Made by a program: the position numbers and the translations under genes | Origin: Syntrophomonadaceae bacterium | GTDB taxonomy: Bacteria; Bacillota; Dethiobacteria; DTU022 | DNA: 16,776 nucleotides | Direction: 5' to 3' | Assembly (NCBI GenBank): GCA_007126465.1 | Contig: SLBE01000021.1 | Span: 1 to 16,776 of the forward strand | The notes under the pieces: generated by a model | The model's input: the letters and a program-made list of their open reading frames with translations, nothing else | What the model was told of the DNA's origin: nothing | Database searches by the model: none | Part shown: one piece after another, positions 14,928 through 16,776 of the stretch | Layout: every line of letters starts with the position of its first letter | How positions within the stretch are numbered: the first letter of the stretch is position 1

Positions 14928-16136
14928 CTAAACCTCAAGGATTACCGCATCTCCCTGGGCCAGGCCGCCGCAGATGGCAGCTGCTCCAAGACCGCCGCCC
15001 CTTCGTTTCAATTCATAAGCCAGTGTCATCACTATCCTGGCTCCACTGGCTCCGACCGGATGACCGACAGCAATAGCGCCTCCATTTACATTAATCTTTT
15101 CCCGCAGCTTTTCCAGCTTGATCTGGTTATCGCCGGCCATGATCTTGCTGCTAACCAGGGGCATAGCTGCAAAGGCTTCATTGATCTCAACCAGGGTTAG
15201 ATCCTCCAGGGCAATCCCTCCGGTCCGCTCCAGGGCTTTCTCAATAGCAGGGGCGGGAACAGCAGCAATTAAATGAGGCTCAAGAGCTACACTGCCAATA
15301 CTCCGAACAGCTGCCAAATATTCTGCACCTTGAGCTTCTGCCTTTTCTCTTGCCATCAGGACCAGTGCTGCCGCCCCGGTATTCATGCCCGGAGCATTGC
15401 CGGCAGTAATAGTCGGGCTGCCATAAATAGTTGGCAATTTAGCCAGCTGTTCAAGCGTAACATCCGGACGGGGCTGCTCGTCCTCTTCCATGACAACCGT
15501 TCCTCTCTTTCCTGAAATCTCAACAGGAAATATTTCTTCTTGCAGCTTACCTTCAGACACAGCCCTACCGTAATACTGCTGGCTGCGGACGGCCCAGCGG
15601 TCCTGCTCCTCCCGGTCAACACCATACTGCAGGGCTACCTCACCGGCATCAACAGCTACAGGATTCCAATCGCTGTAACCCAGCTTGTAAACCGGGTCAA
15701 TTAGGGCCCCGTCTCCCATCCTTTGTCCCCAGCGCATACCGGGAGCAAGGAATGGAGCCCGGCTCATGTTTTCAGAACCGACTACTACAACTGTATCAGC
15801 TTCTCCGCTTTTTATTGAACGAAAACCAAGGTGCAGGGCAGTCACCGAGGAGCAACAGGCCCGATCTATTGTCAGTGACCTTGTTTCCGGAGAAAGTCCT
15901 GCTTTTAAGACGGCTTGCCTGGCCAGGACATTTGTTTCAAGGGCATTTTCTGCCAAGAGGCAGGTCCCAAAATATAGTTCATCGACAAGTTCTTTACCTG
16001 CTTTCAAGCGATCCAAAACTTCATTGACTGCCAGCACTCCTAAATCGAGGCTGCTGATATCTTTCAGCAACCCGCCAAACTTGCCAAAAGGGGTCCTGGC
16101 TGCCGAAACAATGACCACGTCACGTTTATCGCCCAA
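14928..16136 (-). CDS. Thiolase family protein (acetyl-CoA acetyltransferase-like)
   Basis: A 402-residue thiolase, the usual length for enzymes that cleave or form beta-ketoacyl-CoA. It starts R-D-V-V-I-V-S-A-A-R-T-P-F-G-K-F like the family. The first active-site region reads D-R-A-C-C-S-S (91-97) where N-x-x-C-G-S-G is usual; Cys94 is the expected nucleophile. Later motifs are V-E-I-N-E-A-F-A (317-324), G-G-A-I-A-V-G-H-P-V-G-A-S-G-A-R with His359, and A-A-I-C-G-G-L-A-Q-G with Cys389. The frame is open to an ATG at 16199, but the TTG at 16136 is chosen: GGGAGGG (16143-16149) is 6 bases upstream and the shorter protein matches the family N-terminus. The gene stands alone, so degradative or biosynthetic use is open. 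Confidence 0.92.
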   Translation of the reverse strand: MGDKRDVVIVSAARTPFGKFGGLLKDISSLDLGVLAVNEVLDRLKAGKELVDELYFGTCLLAENALETNVLARQAVLKAGLSPETRSLTIDRACCSSVTALHLGFRSIKSGEADTVVVVGSENMSRAPFLAPGMRWGQRMGDGALIDPVYKLGYSDWNPVAVDAGEVALQYGVDREEQDRWAVRSQQYYGRAVSEGKLQEEIFPVEISGKRGTVVMEEDEQPRPDVTLEQLAKLPTIYGSPTITAGNAPGMNTGAAALVLMAREKAEAQGAEYLAAVRSIGSVALEPHLIAAVPAPAIEKALERTGGIALEDLTLVEINEAFAAMPLVSSKIMAGDNQIKLEKLREKINVNGGAIAVGHPVGASGARIVMTLAYELKRRGGGLGAAAICGGLAQGDAVILEV

Positions 16137-16142
16137 GGAAAA

Positions 16143-16149
16143 CCCTCCC
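16143..16149 (-). promoter_or_regulatory. Ribosome binding site deciding the thiolase start
   Basis: Minus-strand GGGAGGG lies 6 bases before the TTG at 16136. The alternative ATG at 16199 has no comparable site. Confidence 0.65.
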
Positions 16150-16172
16150 GTTCTGATATGAATTAAATAATT

Positions 16173-16178
16173 ATTATA
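16173..16178 (-). promoter_or_regulatory. Possible -10 box of the thiolase gene
   Basis: A consensus TATAAT on the minus strand would place the transcript start near 16166, downstream of the ATG at 16199 and upstream of the TTG at 16136, which fits the shorter start. No good -35 is seen. Confidence 0.35.
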
Positions 16179-16227
16179 TGTTTCGCCGGCATTTACCATT
16201 TTGCCTGCACTTGGCAGAATAAAATAA

Positions 16228-16251
16228 CCGGGCTTAAAAAATCAAGCCCGG
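16228..16251 (-). terminator. Rho-independent terminator after the repeat-protein gene
   Basis: CCGGGCTT (16228-16235) and AAGCCCGG (16244-16251) form a perfect, GC-rich 8-bp stem with an 8-base loop. On the minus strand it is followed by GTTATTTTATT, a T-rich tail. It lies 30 bases past the stop codon of the gene at 16282 and separates it from the thiolase gene. Confidence 0.8.
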
Positions 16252-16281
16252 GGTTAATGATGCTTCAGCTTATCTATTCAA

Positions 16282-16776
16282 TTACTTTGCGGCTTCAGTT
16301 TTTTTGCCCTTTGTTTTTGGCTTTGTTTTTGGCTTTGCTTTTCCTTTTGCTTTTTCTTTTGCCTTAGCCTTGTCCTTAGGTGCGGGGAGATCATATTCTT
16401 CCTGTTTTTCCGCGTAGCCGGGTATCTGGTCATGATACCTGGCCAGCATTTTTTTCAGGGCCGCCCGCTGTTTTGGCGTCAGGGATTTGCGGGCTTTATA
16501 CTGCTTGCGCAGTGAATCGGCAAAAGATGCATCATCCCAGGTCCTGTTGCCGCGCTTGGTGGGTTCATTAAAAGTTTGGACATGATCAAGCAGCTCCAGG
16601 AGTGGACCGCTTTCGTTATCCTCTTCTATCTCATTTGATAGTCCGGCATCTTCGGCCCTTTTTTCGAAATCCTTAATCTGGGCCGCATACTTTTGCACCA
16701 GCCGGTCGAGATAGCGAACCTGGTTTTCTGTCAAACGCCTTCCGCTTTCCACCTGGTCACGCAAACTCTTTGTAAA
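16282..16776 (-). CDS. Two-repeat protein with lysine/alanine-rich tail, unknown function (partial, 5' end outside window)
   Basis: No known family is recognised. The frame is open to the window edge, with codons F-T-K-S upstream of the TTG at 16764, so the true start is probably outside; 164 residues are visible. Two related segments of about 34 residues are present: one at the edge (16675-16776) reading F-T-K-S-L-R-D-Q then R-R-L-T-E-N-Q and ending Y-A-A-Q-I, and one at 16423-16524 reading F-A-D-S-L-R-K-Q then K-S-L-T-P-K-Q and ending Y-H-D-Q-I. An acidic linker joins them. The last 30 residues (16285-16377) are almost all Lys, Ala, Pro, Thr and Gly in K-A-K / K-P-K-T steps, like histone H1-type tails, suggesting nucleic acid binding. 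A good terminator follows. Confidence 0.7.
   Translation of the reverse strand, partial: FTKSLRDQVESGRRLTENQVRYLDRLVQKYAAQIKDFEKRAEDAGLSNEIEEDNESGPLLELLDHVQTFNEPTKRGNRTWDDASFADSLRKQYKARKSLTPKQRAALKKMLARYHDQIPGYAEKQEEYDLPAPKDKAKAKEKAKGKAKPKTKPKTKGKKTEAAK

Noticed and set aside
15752..16161. Plus-strand open frames opposite the thiolase gene
   Set aside because: Antisense shadows of a clearly coding, conserved thiolase; no family-like motifs.
1..16776. CRISPR array, tRNA/rRNA gene, IS element or attachment site
   Set aside because: No regularly spaced direct repeats, no cloverleaf-like sequence ending in the usual tRNA features, no transposase or integrase frame and no terminal repeats were seen.

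Overview
The window looks like the chromosome of an anaerobic member of the Bacillota (Clostridia in the broad sense). The signs are strong AAGGAGG-type ribosome binding sites, frequent TTG/GTG starts, a dockerin protein, a bacterial GH3 protein, a TRAP transporter lipoprotein and a stand-alone thiolase. This is inference from gene content and cannot be taken to genus. No tRNA, rRNA, CRISPR array, IS element or phage module was seen.

Layout. (1) 1-2899, minus strand: an IclR-type regulator, then an M20 amidohydrolase and a TRAP substrate-binding lipoprotein cut by the window edge. This looks like a regulated unit for importing and hydrolysing an N-acyl or amide compound. A perfect 14-bp palindrome sits between the -35 and -10 of the likely amidohydrolase promoter and is a candidate operator. 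(2) 3078-4866, plus strand: dinB (DNA polymerase IV) overlapping a membrane methyltransferase of the ICMT/PEMT type. (3) 4867-12012, minus strand: six closely spaced genes, in transcription order RidA, a small dockerin protein, a membrane-anchored unknown protein, an orphan beta-class DNA methyltransferase, a GH3-family protein, and a membrane GAF-GGDEF-HD-GYP protein. The last ends exactly where the methyltransferase gene coming from the other side ends. (4) 12211-14088, plus strand: a PlsC-like acyltransferase and an MFS transporter whose 5' end lacks a usable standard start codon. (5) 14136-16776, minus strand: a HAD phosphatase, a thiolase, and a partial gene for a two-repeat protein with a lysine-rich tail, separated from the thiolase gene by a good hairpin terminator.

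The genes are mostly ordinary housekeeping and accessory metabolism, and no clear new multi-gene system is visible. The points most worth checking are the palindrome in the amidohydrolase promoter, the altered GYP motif with a six-residue insertion in the HD-GYP domain, the in-frame stop in the 5' region of the MFS gene, the GH3/c-di-GMP/methyltransferase cluster, and the duplicated-motif protein at the right edge. Several starts were set from Shine-Dalgarno position rather than the longest reading frame: IclR and thiolase are shortened to TTG starts.
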